64,000 nucleotides of DNA, from contig NZ_JAQFWP010000001.1 of the NCBI RefSeq assembly GCF_027706745.1, positions 236,742 to 300,741 on the forward strand, written 5' to 3'. This document shows positions 1 to 7,688 of this stretch, piece after piece; the stretch's first letter is position 1, and each line of letters opens with the position of its first letter. Under the pieces are notes generated by a model. The model worked only from the letters and a program-made list of their open reading frames with translations. It made no database searches and had not been told where the DNA came from. The translations under genes were made by a program, and so were the position numbers. The DNA is from Nocardiopsis suaedae (GTDB taxonomy: Bacteria; Actinomycetota; Actinomycetes; Streptosporangiales; Streptosporangiaceae).

Positions 1-1
1 C

Positions 2-790
2 GACCCGCCCGCCCCGTCCGGAGTCGACACCACCGTGGCGCACTCCGCCCGGGTCTGGAACTACTGGCTCGGAGGGCGCGACAACTACCCCGTCGACCGC
101 GCGCTCGGAGACAGCATCATCGAGACCTTCCCGCAGATCGTCGAGGGGGCCCGCGCCGACCGGGAGTTCCTCCGGCGGTCCGTCGCCCACCTGGCGGGAA
201 CCGAGGGGATCCGGCAGTTCCTCGACATCGGGACCGGCCTGCCCACCCACGACAACACCCACGAGGTGGCCCGGCGCGTCGCCCCGGACGCGCGCGTGGT
301 CTACGTCGACAACGACCCCATGGTGGTCGCCCACGCACGGGCGCTGCTGGCCGGCGACGCGTCGGCCTCGTTCGTCGACGCCGACCTGCACGACCGCGAC
401 CGGGTGCTGCGGGCCGCCGCCGAGGAGCTCGACCTCGACCGGCCGGTGGGGCTGACCGTGCTCGGCACGATGGGCCACGTCACCTCGTATGAGGAGGCCC
501 GTGACATCGTCCGCGGGTACATGGACGCGCTGGCCCCCGGCAGCTTCCTGGCCCTGTGCGACCTGGTCCTGCCTGAGGGAGAGGCCGAACAGGAGGCCCT
601 GCGGCGCTGGAACGAAGGGGCGGCGCTTCCGTACCGCGCCCACACGACCGAGGAGATGGCGGGCTACTTCGACGGCCTGGAGCTGCTTGAGCCGGGCGTC
701 GTCAGCGCCACCCGCTGGCGCCCGATCCCGGCCGAGGTCGGCGAGATCCGCGACGTGGAACAGTACTGCGGAGTGGCCCGGAAGGCCTGA
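2..790 (+). CDS. SAM-dependent methyltransferase, DUF574 family (5' end outside window)
   Basis: This is a putative S-adenosylmethionine-dependent methyltransferase of the large actinobacterial DUF574 (Methyltransf_19) family; the substrate is unknown. The family signature RVWNYWLGGRDNYPVDRA lies near the visible N-terminus. A class I SAM-binding motif (FLDIGTGLPT) and an acidic strand-2 end (VVYVDNDP) follow. A GTG at 35 could start translation, but the frame stays open to the window edge and reads GVDTT just before the signature, as full-length family members usually do. The true start therefore probably lies upstream and the gene is cut by the window. About 262 residues are visible, close to the family's usual length. 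It converges on the hydrolase gene to its right. Confidence 0.85.
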   Translation, partial: DPPAPSGVDTTVAHSARVWNYWLGGRDNYPVDRALGDSIIETFPQIVEGARADREFLRRSVAHLAGTEGIRQFLDIGTGLPTHDNTHEVARRVAPDARVVYVDNDPMVVAHARALLAGDASASFVDADLHDRDRVLRAAAEELDLDRPVGLTVLGTMGHVTSYEEARDIVRGYMDALAPGSFLALCDLVLPEGEAEQEALRRWNEGAALPYRAHTTEEMAGYFDGLELLEPGVVSATRWRPIPAEVGEIRDVEQYCGVARKA

Positions 791-836
791 CACGCCGGAG
801 CCGCCCCCTTTCGGGCGCGACCACCGGTCCCGCTGC

Positions 837-1658
837 TCAGCCCGTCTCCGGCGGCAGCAGGGAGAGCAGCGCCTCCGCGAAATCCTCCGGGTGGGACGTG
901 TAGCCGAGGTGGCCGCCGGGGAACTCGGCTGCCGGGTGGCCGACCAGGTCGCCCAGGCGTTCCGCAGGGCGGGCCGGGAGGCGGCCTCGGGTGGCCTCGC
1001 CGTGGGCCGGGACGAGGCGGCCGGACGCGCGCAGCGCCCCGGTGTCGGGCACGAAGCGGGTGAACCGGGGGACGATCCGGTCCAGGAAGAACGGCATCCC
1101 GGCGTGCATGCGGGCCATCGCCTCCGGGCCGGGCGCACGTGCCGGGGCCTCCGCAGGGGCGTCGAAGCCCTCGGCCATCACCCCGACGGCGGCTTCCACG
1201 CCGCCGGACTTGAACGCCCGGTGGACCTCGTCGAACATGCGCCGGTGCCGTTCGGCGTCCGGCAGTACTTCGACCACCGGAGGCTCGTGGGCGACCGTGC
1301 GCCGTACCCGGTCGGGGCGGCGCGCCGTCAGGGCGAGCGCGGTGATCGCCCCTGAGCTGGACCCGAACACGGACGCGGGGGCGTCGGGTGACAGCAGGTC
1401 CAGGAGACGCAGGGCGTCGTCGGCGTGCTCCTCGGGGCTCTGTTCCGCATCGGGGGCGTCGAGGGGGCTGCGCGGGGCGCCGCGCGGTTCGAGGACGGCG
1501 ACGGTGAACTGTGCGGCCAGCCGCTCGGCCATCCCGTCGAACGGCTCGGCGACACCGGATCCGCCGGGGATCATCAGGAGCAGGGGGCCGTCCCCGCGGG
1601 TCTCGTAGTGCAGCGCCGCGCCGGGGACGCGGAGCGTGCCGGGGGAGGGCTCGTCCAT
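837..1658 (-). CDS. alpha/beta-fold hydrolase
   Basis: This is a putative esterase-type hydrolase of 273 residues; the substrate is unknown. The sequence shows the alpha/beta-hydrolase layout: an oxyanion-type MIPGGSG turn at about 29-35, a nucleophile elbow GSSSG with Ser101, and a C-terminal GGHLGY carrying the likely catalytic His. The ATG at 1658 is preferred over an in-frame start 45 nt upstream because GGAG lies 8 nt before it and the protein then begins just before the first core strand. It lies 169 bp downstream of the SDR gene on the same strand and might share a transcript, but no functional link is visible. Confidence 0.85.
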   Translation of the reverse strand: MDEPSPGTLRVPGAALHYETRGDGPLLLMIPGGSGVAEPFDGMAERLAAQFTVAVLEPRGAPRSPLDAPDAEQSPEEHADDALRLLDLLSPDAPASVFGSSSGAITALALTARRPDRVRRTVAHEPPVVEVLPDAERHRRMFDEVHRAFKSGGVEAAVGVMAEGFDAPAEAPARAPGPEAMARMHAGMPFFLDRIVPRFTRFVPDTGALRASGRLVPAHGEATRGRLPARPAERLGDLVGHPAAEFPGGHLGYTSHPEDFAEALLSLLPPETG

Positions 1659-1827
1659 GGTGACGACTCCTGTGCCTGTGGTGGGTGGATGCGGTCCGGA
1701 CACGACGAACCCCCTGAGCGGGAGCGATGCGCTCCGCCCAGGGGAGGGGGAGGTCGTGGCGGATCGGAAGCCTATTGCGTGCGTCCCCCGCGTTCCACTG
1801 GTTTTCCGGGCGGGAGGGCGCGCGGTC

Positions 1828-2625
1828 CTAGAGGCCGTGCTTGCGGTAGACCATCCGCTCGACCGCCGCGCGGGGGAGTACCCGCCGCAGGGCGAACACC
1901 AAGGGCGCGTTGCTGCCGACCGCGTACAGCGGCTTGGGGCGGGGCGCCTCGACCGCCTTGATCACGGTCGCGGCGACGTCCCCGGCCGGGATGCCCTTCG
2001 CCTCGTTGGCGTTGAGCGCCGTGAGCATCGTCCGGTACTCCTCCGCGTACGGGGAGTCCACCGCGATGTACTGGGTGCGGCGCTCGCTGATGCCGGTGCT
2101 GATGGACCCCGGCTCGACCGTCGTCACGCCGACCCCGTACGGCGCCAGCTCGCGCCGGGAGGCGTTCGCGAAACCCTTCAGTGCCGCCTTGGAGGCGACA
2201 TAGGAAGAGCGGAACGCCAGTGGGAAGCTGGCCAGCATCGAGCCGACCATGACGATCCGGCCCTGGCGCCGCTCGCGCATCCCGGGGAGGACGAGCTGGG
2301 TCAACCGCACCGCGCCGATGACGTTCACCTGGAAGAGCCGTTCCAGGGCGGCGCGCGGCAGTTCCTCGATCGGGCCGCTCTGGCTCTCCCCGGCGTTGTT
2401 GACCAGGACGTCGATCTCACCGGCCGCCTTGGCGCACGCCGCGATCGATGCGTCATCGTCCAGGTCGAGCGGGAGGTACTCCACCCCGGGGACGGGGTCG
2501 GACAGGGCGCCGGGATCGCGGCTGGTGCCGAAGACCCGGTAGCCGCGGGCGAGGAGGAGTCGGGCGACCGCCTTGCCGATTCCGGATGATGCGCCCGTGA
2601 CAAGGGCTGTTCTCTGGAGGGGCAT
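1828..2625 (-). CDS. SDR family oxidoreductase
   Basis: This is a classical short-chain dehydrogenase/reductase of 265 residues, presumably cytosolic and NAD(P)H-dependent; the substrate is not predictable. It has the cofactor motif TGASSGIG at 10-17, NNAG at 76-79, a Ser near 129 in MVGSM, and the catalytic YxxxK at Tyr142/Lys146. The C-terminus ends in a basic stretch (RRVLPRAAVERMVYRKHGL), as in many SDRs annotated as oxidising sterol- or acyl-type substrates; that is only a hint. The ATG start leaves the Rossmann motif at the usual distance from the N-terminus. The upstream 388 bp hold no convincing gene. Confidence 0.88.
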   Translation of the reverse strand: MPLQRTALVTGASSGIGKAVARLLLARGYRVFGTSRDPGALSDPVPGVEYLPLDLDDDASIAACAKAAGEIDVLVNNAGESQSGPIEELPRAALERLFQVNVIGAVRLTQLVLPGMRERRQGRIVMVGSMLASFPLAFRSSYVASKAALKGFANASRRELAPYGVGVTTVEPGSISTGISERRTQYIAVDSPYAEEYRTMLTALNANEAKGIPAGDVAATVIKAVEAPRPKPLYAVGSNAPLVFALRRVLPRAAVERMVYRKHGL

Positions 2626-3013
2626 GGCGCCTCAGCCTAGACGGTCGGCGGGACCCGCCGCGGGGGCGGCTTGAAGACGGCAGGCGGGGCGGCCCAGGCG
2701 ATCAAGGGGTTGCCGGCGTTCCGCCATGCTGACGCTCCGCCCGACCGCCGCTGAGGACCTGCGCCGGCCCGAAGAATGGGAGAGCGGGCAGGACACCTCG
2801 GCATGGCTGGGAGAGACGGGGCGGCGTGGCACACCCGGGCCCTGCCCCACCCCGATGTCGAACATGTCATCGCCCTGGAAGCGGTGGATGGAGCGCAGGG
2901 CGTTGGCGAAGGTCGCTCAGACCGCAGTGCCCTGGTTCCGTTACACATGGCCCAACCCGCGCGGACAGGCCTCGCCGGTCTCGGAGCGACCGGCGTCGAA
3001 TCCGCGCGAGTTC
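2626..3013. other. intergenic stretch with a possible coding remnant
   Basis: No complete gene is visible in this 388-bp gap. On the minus strand, about 2839-2922, some 28 codons read like real protein with G/C-ending codons (ATFANALRSIHRF, then FDIGVG). They are preceded immediately by a TGA stop and continue into arginine/proline-rich sequence with no known motif. This may be the remnant of a decayed gene or chance. Confidence 0.3.
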
Positions 3014-3316
3014 TCACGACCGCCCGCGCCCGTCGCCTCCGCCGTCGTCCCCATCGTCGTCCGGTCCGGTCCCGCCGTCGTCCGGCTCGGTTCCGTCGTC
3101 CGGTCCGGGCGGCCCGTCCTCCCCGTCCTCCCCGGCCTCCGTGCCGCCGTCCTCGGGCTCCGGCCTCCCTCCCCGGCGCTCGGCGTCGCGCCGGGCGTAC
3201 GTCAGCAGCCCCACGACCAGGAGAATCACCCCGACCGGGATCGCCACCGCCGCGATGACGGAGACCAGCCAGGGCAGCCAGGACAGTCCGAGATCCTCCA
3301 CGGCGGACACCCCCAT
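3014..3316 (-). CDS. small single-pass membrane protein with acidic tail
   Basis: This is an unrecognised 100-residue protein. After a short N-terminus (MGVSAVEDLG), residues about 13-40 form one hydrophobic transmembrane segment (WLPWLVSVIAAVAIPVGVIL). A basic patch (YARRDAERRGGR) then suggests the C-terminus is cytoplasmic. The last ~50 residues are almost entirely Asp, Glu, Gly and Pro in short DDG/EDG units. The ATG at 3316 has GGGGGA 7 nt upstream. It lies 65 bp downstream of the luciferase-like gene on the same strand. The low-complexity tail makes homology calls unreliable; the hydrophobic segment, RBS and start are the support for it being real. Confidence 0.6.
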   Translation of the reverse strand: MGVSAVEDLGLSWLPWLVSVIAAVAIPVGVILLVVGLLTYARRDAERRGGRPEPEDGGTEAGEDGEDGPPGPDDGTEPDDGGTGPDDDGDDGGGDGRGRS

Positions 3317-3381
3317 CGCCTGGTCCCCCGGGTCTACCCGCGCGGCGGCCGGGCGGAACGCGCCCGCCCGGCCCGCACCGG

Positions 3382-4371
3382 TCAGGCGTTGCCCGTGGCC
3401 TCGGCGGTCAGCCGCATGGAGCGCAGCCGGGCCTCGTCGTCCCCGGCCTGGAGGGCGACGATCAGCTCGTCCGCCTGCGCGTGCGCGGCGAAGTCGTCCA
3501 GGTACGCCGCGACCTCGCCCGGGTCGCCCACCGCCGAGTAGGTGCGCATCTGGTCGATGTGCCGCCCGGCGGGGGAGGCGAGCGCCGCGTCGGCCTCCTC
3601 GGGGGTGAGGGTGCGCCCGCGCGCCAGGAGCTGGGCGGCCATCCGGCGCCGCGCCTGCTGGGCCTGCTCCTGGGCCTCCTCGGAGGTCTTCGCGGCCGTC
3701 ACGTTGACACCGGCGATGACGTAGGGCTCCGAGAGCTGCTCGGACGGGGTGAACTCGCGCCGGTACAGCGCGACGGCCTCCTCCAGCGCCCCGGGGGCGA
3801 AGTGGGAGGCGAAGGAGTAGGGGAGCCCCAGGGCGGCGGCCAGCCCGGCGCCGAACAGCGAGGAGCCGAGGATGTAGAGCGGGACGCCGGTGCCCTTGCC
3901 CGGGGTGGCGTCGACCCCGTCGATGACGGAGTTCCCGGTCAGGTAGCCCTTCAGTTCGACCACGTCGTCGGGGAAGGTGTCGGCCGAGGCCGGGTCCCGG
4001 CGCAGCGCGCGCATGGTCTTCTGGTCGCTGCCCGGGGCGCGCCCGAGGCCCAGGTCGATCCGGCCCGGGTGCAGGGTCTCCAGAGTGCCGAACTGCTCGG
4101 CGATGGTGAGGGGGGCGTGGTTGGGCAGCATCACTCCGCCCGCGCCGAGCCGGATGCGGCGGGTGTGCGCCGCGATGTGCGCGATGAGCACGCTGGTGGC
4201 CGAGGAGGCGATGGTGGCCATGTTGTGGTGCTCCGCGTACCAGATCCGCCGGTAGCCCAGCTCGTCGGCGCCTTGGGCCAGGGCGACGCTGGCCTCCAGG
4301 CTCTCCCGCGGGGTGCTCCCCTCGGGAATGTGCGCCAGGTCGAGGATGGAGAGCGGCAGGGGTTCGGACAC
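3382..4371 (-). CDS. LLM class flavin-dependent oxidoreductase
   Basis: This is a luciferase-like monooxygenase-family protein of 329 residues, expected to use reduced flavin in the cytosol; the substrate is unknown. It shows the family's N-terminal pattern with [12 protein letters not shown], then WYAEHHNM near residue 50, [19 protein letters not shown], and [14 protein letters not shown], which are typical of the LLM subgroup of short oxidoreductases. The GTG at 4371 is chosen over a start 90 nt further upstream because it begins the conserved domain and is preceded by GGAGAAAGG. It follows the Rid-family gene by 135 bp on the same strand, so the two may be co-transcribed. Oxidation of a small N-containing metabolite is a possible role, but this is inference. 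Confidence 0.87.
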   Translation of the reverse strand: MSEPLPLSILDLAHIPEGSTPRESLEASVALAQGADELGYRRIWYAEHHNMATIASSATSVLIAHIAAHTRRIRLGAGGVMLPNHAPLTIAEQFGTLETLHPGRIDLGLGRAPGSDQKTMRALRRDPASADTFPDDVVELKGYLTGNSVIDGVDATPGKGTGVPLYILGSSLFGAGLAAALGLPYSFASHFAPGALEEAVALYRREFTPSEQLSEPYVIAGVNVTAAKTSEEAQEQAQQARRRMAAQLLARGRTLTPEEADAALASPAGRHIDQMRTYSAVGDPGEVAAYLDDFAAHAQADELIVALQAGDDEARLRSMRLTAEATGNA

Positions 4372-4506
4372 GGCGGGCGGCCTTTCTCCGAGGCGGTGGT
4401 CGGTGGGCCGCCGCCGGGGGACCGGCGCGGCCGGGCGGCCCGTGGGCCGCCCTTCGCCCAACCGACCGTCCGGCCTCCTTATTTCGCCGCGGAGGAGTCC
4501 CGTGGG

Positions 4507-4944
4507 TCACTCCGCGGCAGGGGCATCGGGGCGGGCAGCGCGCGCGGGGATCACGGCGACGGCCTCCGCCTCGATCACGGCGCCCGGTGTGAACAGGGCG
4601 CTCACCGCGACGGTCGTGCTGGTGGGCGGGGTTCCGGGGAAGCGGCGGCTCCGGGCGGCGGCATAGGCGGGCAGGGCGTCCATGTCGGTGACGAAGGTGC
4701 GGACGTTGAGCACGTCGGCGAGGGTGCCGCCTTCGGCGCGGACGAGGGCTTCGATGGCGTCGAGGACCGCCTCGGACTGGGCGGCCATGTCGCCGGGGGC
4801 GGTGACCGGCCCGTCCGGGGCGACGGCGACCTGCCCGGAGACCATGAGCAGCGTCCCCGCGGCCCCCAGGGGGACGCGGGCGACCTGCGAGTAGGGCCCA
4901 GAGGGCGGCGGCGCGCCTGCGGGATCGGCGAGTTCGGCTCTCAC
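4507..4944 (-). CDS. Rid family protein (YjgF/YER057c/UK114)
   Basis: This 145-residue protein matches the small trimeric Rid fold: GPYSQVARV near residue 18, LLMVSGQVA, NVRTFVTDMDAL near 87, and a C-terminal IEAEAVAV strand. In archetypal RidA the segment PARS carries the arginine needed for imine/enamine deamination. Here the equivalent segment reads PTSTTVAV, so that arginine appears to be missing. It is therefore better called a Rid subfamily member of unknown activity. The GTG at 4944 is supported by AAGGAG 7 nt upstream. It probably heads a unit with the luciferase-like oxidoreductase. Confidence 0.85.
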   Translation of the reverse strand: MRAELADPAGAPPPSGPYSQVARVPLGAAGTLLMVSGQVAVAPDGPVTAPGDMAAQSEAVLDAIEALVRAEGGTLADVLNVRTFVTDMDALPAYAAARSRRFPGTPPTSTTVAVSALFTPGAVIEAEAVAVIPARAARPDAPAAE

Positions 4945-5324
4945 GGATGGGCTCCTTCCGTTGTGGGGCGAGGCGGTACGCGGTCGGTCTGTACATGGGG
5001 CAGTGGGCAGTGGGGTTCTTGCTGGGGCCGGATGAGTCGGCCCCAGCAGGAAGGCGGGGCGCGTCTCTTGGAGTGGCGCGACGATCGTCCGGTCGGCCGG
5101 GTCGGCCCGACGGGGGCAGGGGTCCGGGCCGGGTCCGGTCCGTCGCCGGTCCCCTGACCGCCGCCCCGTCTTCCGGCGCGCGGCCGGAGGGGCGGGGCGC
5201 CGAAGGCGGTCATGGCCGAGGAAGGCTCTGACGCCGCTCGATCCGCTTCCGGCCGGGACCGGATCCGGCGCCTTCAGCACGGCGCCGGCGGGTGCCCCGC
5301 CCCTTCACGCCTCTCCCCGCCTCT
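4945..5324. other. intergenic region upstream of the Rid gene
   Basis: This 380-bp stretch contains no convincing gene. It holds the strong hairpin at 5016-5052, an AAGGAG ribosome-binding site for the Rid gene, and short CACTGCCC direct repeats on the minus strand just after the hairpin. The remainder is featureless GC-rich sequence. Confidence 0.6.
5016..5052 (-). terminator. strong hairpin between dehydrogenase and Rid gene
   Basis: A 15-bp stem pairs TTCTTGCTGGGGCCG with CGGCCCCAGCAGGAA (one G-U-type mismatch) around a 7-nt loop. It could terminate the upstream beta-hydroxyacid dehydrogenase transcript. Because it lies about 70 bp before the Rid start on the same strand, it could also act as a leader hairpin. 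No clear U-tract follows. Confidence 0.5.
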
Positions 5325-6152
5325 TCACGCGGTGGCCGGCGCCGCCTTGAGCAGGGCCGACAGGTCGTCGTTCCCGATCGACGGGTCGGCGGCCAGTGCG
5401 GCCCCGACCGCTTCGAGGACCGGTAGGTGCGCGGCCCCGGTCGCCAGGCGTACGTCCTTGGCGGCCAGGCGGACGGCGAAGTCGGCCTCCTGCGACGTCG
5501 CCCGCGCCAGCGCACCGGCCATAGGGGTGGCCGCCATCGCCTCGGCGGCGCGCCCCCGCGGCACCCCGAGGGCGTCGGCGAGCTCCATGGCCTCCGCGAC
5601 CACGGCGACGCCGCCGATCAGTGCGTTGATCAGGACGAGCTTGAGCGCCGACCCCGACCCGAGGGGGCCGCATCCGCGCACGGTCCCCAGCGCCTCCAGG
5701 GCGGGGCGGACCTTTTCGACCGGTCCTCCGGCCAGCACGGACAGCGCCCCTTCGGCGGCGCGGTCGACGCTCCCCATCACCGGGGCGTCGACCAGGCGCA
5801 CCCCTTCGGGAAGGCGGGCGGCGAGCCTGTGCACGCCCTCCGGGCCGATGCCGGACATCTCCACGAGGACCGCCCCCGGCACGAGCGCGGGGAGCAGGGC
5901 GTCGGCGACCTTCGCGACCGCATCCGGGCCGGACAGCATGGTGATGACGGTGTCCGCGCCGTCGGCGGCCTCGGCGGGGGAGGCGGCGACGCGGGCGCCC
6001 TCGGCGGCCAGGGGGGCGGCCTTGGCCGCGGTGCGGTTCCAGACGGTCACGTGGGCGCCCTGGGCGAGTAGGCGCCGGGCCATCGGCAGGCCCATAGCGC
6101 CCAAGCCGAGGAAGGCGATGCGGGCGGAGGCGGTCATGTGCGGTTCGGACAT
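5325..6152 (-). CDS. NAD(P)-dependent beta-hydroxyacid dehydrogenase family oxidoreductase
   Basis: This belongs to the 6-phosphogluconate / 3-hydroxyisobutyrate dehydrogenase superfamily, with 275 residues. The dinucleotide motif GLGAMG is near the N-terminus, and WNRTAAK follows strand 2, where Arg suggests NADP preference. The helix GSGSALKLVLIN carries the catalytic Lys and Asn of true hydroxyacid dehydrogenases, not the replacements seen in imine reductases. Two ATGs (6152 and 6137) fit; the first is used because a weak GAG lies just upstream. It is divergent from a LysR gene only about 60 bp away, the usual arrangement of a LysR regulator and its target. The substrate is unknown. Confidence 0.87.
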   Translation of the reverse strand: MSEPHMTASARIAFLGLGAMGLPMARRLLAQGAHVTVWNRTAAKAAPLAAEGARVAASPAEAADGADTVITMLSGPDAVAKVADALLPALVPGAVLVEMSGIGPEGVHRLAARLPEGVRLVDAPVMGSVDRAAEGALSVLAGGPVEKVRPALEALGTVRGCGPLGSGSALKLVLINALIGGVAVVAEAMELADALGVPRGRAAEAMAATPMAGALARATSQEADFAVRLAAKDVRLATGAAHLPVLEAVGAALAADPSIGNDDLSALLKAAPATA

Positions 6153-6210
6153 GCCGCTCACGCTAGGCTCCCGCGAGCCATGTGACCAGCGAATGTCTAG
6201 CATGGCACCC

Positions 6211-7140
6211 ATGCTTGATCCTCATGGCGTGTCCTTGGCCGGGCTGGCGGTGTTCTGTGAGGCGGCGCGGACCGGGTCGTTGACCGCGGCCGCCGAGCGC
6301 CTCGGCTACACCCAGTCGGCGGTCTCGCGGCAGATCGCGGCATTGGAGCGCCAGGCGGGCGCGCCGCTGTTCGACCGGCTGGCCCGCGGGGTCCGGCCCA
6401 CTGCGGAGGGGCGCACGCTGCTCGGGCACGCCGAGGCGGTGGTCGGCCGCCTCGACGAGGCCCGCCGTGACCTGCGTGCGCTCCGCGACCTGGACGGGGG
6501 CCGCCTGCGTGCGGGGGCGTTCCCGACCGCCAACATCGGCCTGGTGCCGCGCGCGCTGGCGGCGCTGCGCGCGCGGCATCCGGGTATCGACGCGACGGCG
6601 GAGGAGGCGCGCACTCCGGAGCTGGAGCGGCGGCTGGCGGAGGGGGAGGTGGACATCGCTGTGGTGAGTTCCACGGCGGGGCGCGAGCCGCGCGGGGTGC
6701 GGCTGGTCCACCTGGTGGACGAGGGGATGTACGTCGCGGTCGCCGCAGGGCACTCGCTGGCGGGGAGGGACGGCGTCGGTGCGGCCGACGTGGAAGGCGA
6801 GGTGTGGATCGCGGGCAGGCGCTCCCCGGAAGGGACCCTGCTGGCCCCGCTCGCCGAGCGCGGACTGCGCCCAGAGGTCGGGCATGTCGTTGCCGAATGG
6901 GTGGCCAAGGCCGGATACGTGGCGGCGGGGCTGGGGGTGGCCCTGGTTCCGGCGCTGGCGGCGGAGAGCTTCCGCCGGATGGCCGGTGACGTGGTCCTGG
7001 TGCCATTGGAGCGGGGCGAGGTCCCGCCGCGGGCGGTCTACGCGGCGACGGCCGAAGGGAGGACGCCGTCCCCCGCGGCGCAGGAGTTCGAGAGGGCGCT
7101 GACGGAAGCGGCCCGCGGCATGGAGGCGGGGCGGGTGTAG
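6211..7140 (+). CDS. LysR family transcriptional regulator
   Basis: This is a LysR-type regulator of about 309 residues with an N-terminal winged helix-turn-helix (LAVFCEAARTGSLTAAAERL, then SAVSRQIAALE) and a C-terminal periplasmic-binding-protein-like effector domain (RLRAGAFPTANIGLVPRAL, later GYVAAGLGVALVPAL). It is transcribed divergently from the beta-hydroxyacid dehydrogenase across about 60 bp, so it probably controls that gene and itself. The start could be ATG 6202 or ATG 6211; neither has a strong ribosome-binding site and both keep the domain intact. The inducer is not predictable from the sequence. Confidence 0.9.
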   Translation: MLDPHGVSLAGLAVFCEAARTGSLTAAAERLGYTQSAVSRQIAALERQAGAPLFDRLARGVRPTAEGRTLLGHAEAVVGRLDEARRDLRALRDLDGGRLRAGAFPTANIGLVPRALAALRARHPGIDATAEEARTPELERRLAEGEVDIAVVSSTAGREPRGVRLVHLVDEGMYVAVAAGHSLAGRDGVGAADVEGEVWIAGRRSPEGTLLAPLAERGLRPEVGHVVAEWVAKAGYVAAGLGVALVPALAAESFRRMAGDVVLVPLERGEVPPRAVYAATAEGRTPSPAAQEFERALTEAARGMEAGRV

Positions 7141-7688
7141 GGCCAGGGCGGCCGTCTCGGCCGGGAGGGCGGAGAGACACGGGGCGCATCCGCCGGGGGT
7201 GACCTCCGAACACGACGGGGACGCGTCGCGACGGCACACGAGTCGCCCTGATCAAGGCCCCGGTCGCCCCCGCCGGGCAGGGAGCCGGGTGTGGGGCGGC
7301 GGCGCGGCGACGGTCGGCCCGCCGGTGACCCCCTAGCCGACTCCGGCGATGGTCATGCCGGTGACCGCCGCGATGGTGGCGATCACGCTTCAGCGAACCG
7401 TGCATTGTCGCCCATCGGGCGACGAACGGCCTTATCGGCATGATTCCTGGGCATAATGCTCACATAGTGTCGGTTTGCGGATGCGCAGAGTAATCTTGTC
7501 TGGGCCGCCGGAACCCGGCCGAGAAGCGGGTGGTGGGCGGGTGCGCAGGCTCGGGGCGGGTCCCCGCGGTGCTCGGGGTCCGTGCGGGCGCCGTTCCTCC
7601 GCGGTTCTCCCGGTGTCCACCGGGGCGGGAGCCGACGGGGAGAGAATGCGGCCCGTCCGCCGCCCGCCCTTCCGGAGAGGACGACCGC
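7141..7688. other. intergenic region between lysR and SGNH esterase
   Basis: No complete gene is visible in this 548-bp gap. Near 7380-7480 the base composition drops (TTATCGGCATGATTCCTGGG, then ATAATGCTCACATAGTG), suggesting a promoter region. On the minus strand at 7333-7405 a short hydrophobic peptide (TIAAVTGMTIAGVG followed by TAG) is separated by one base from an ATG-led MHGSLKR. The ribosome-binding site GGAGAGGA of the esterase ends the region. Confidence 0.5.
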
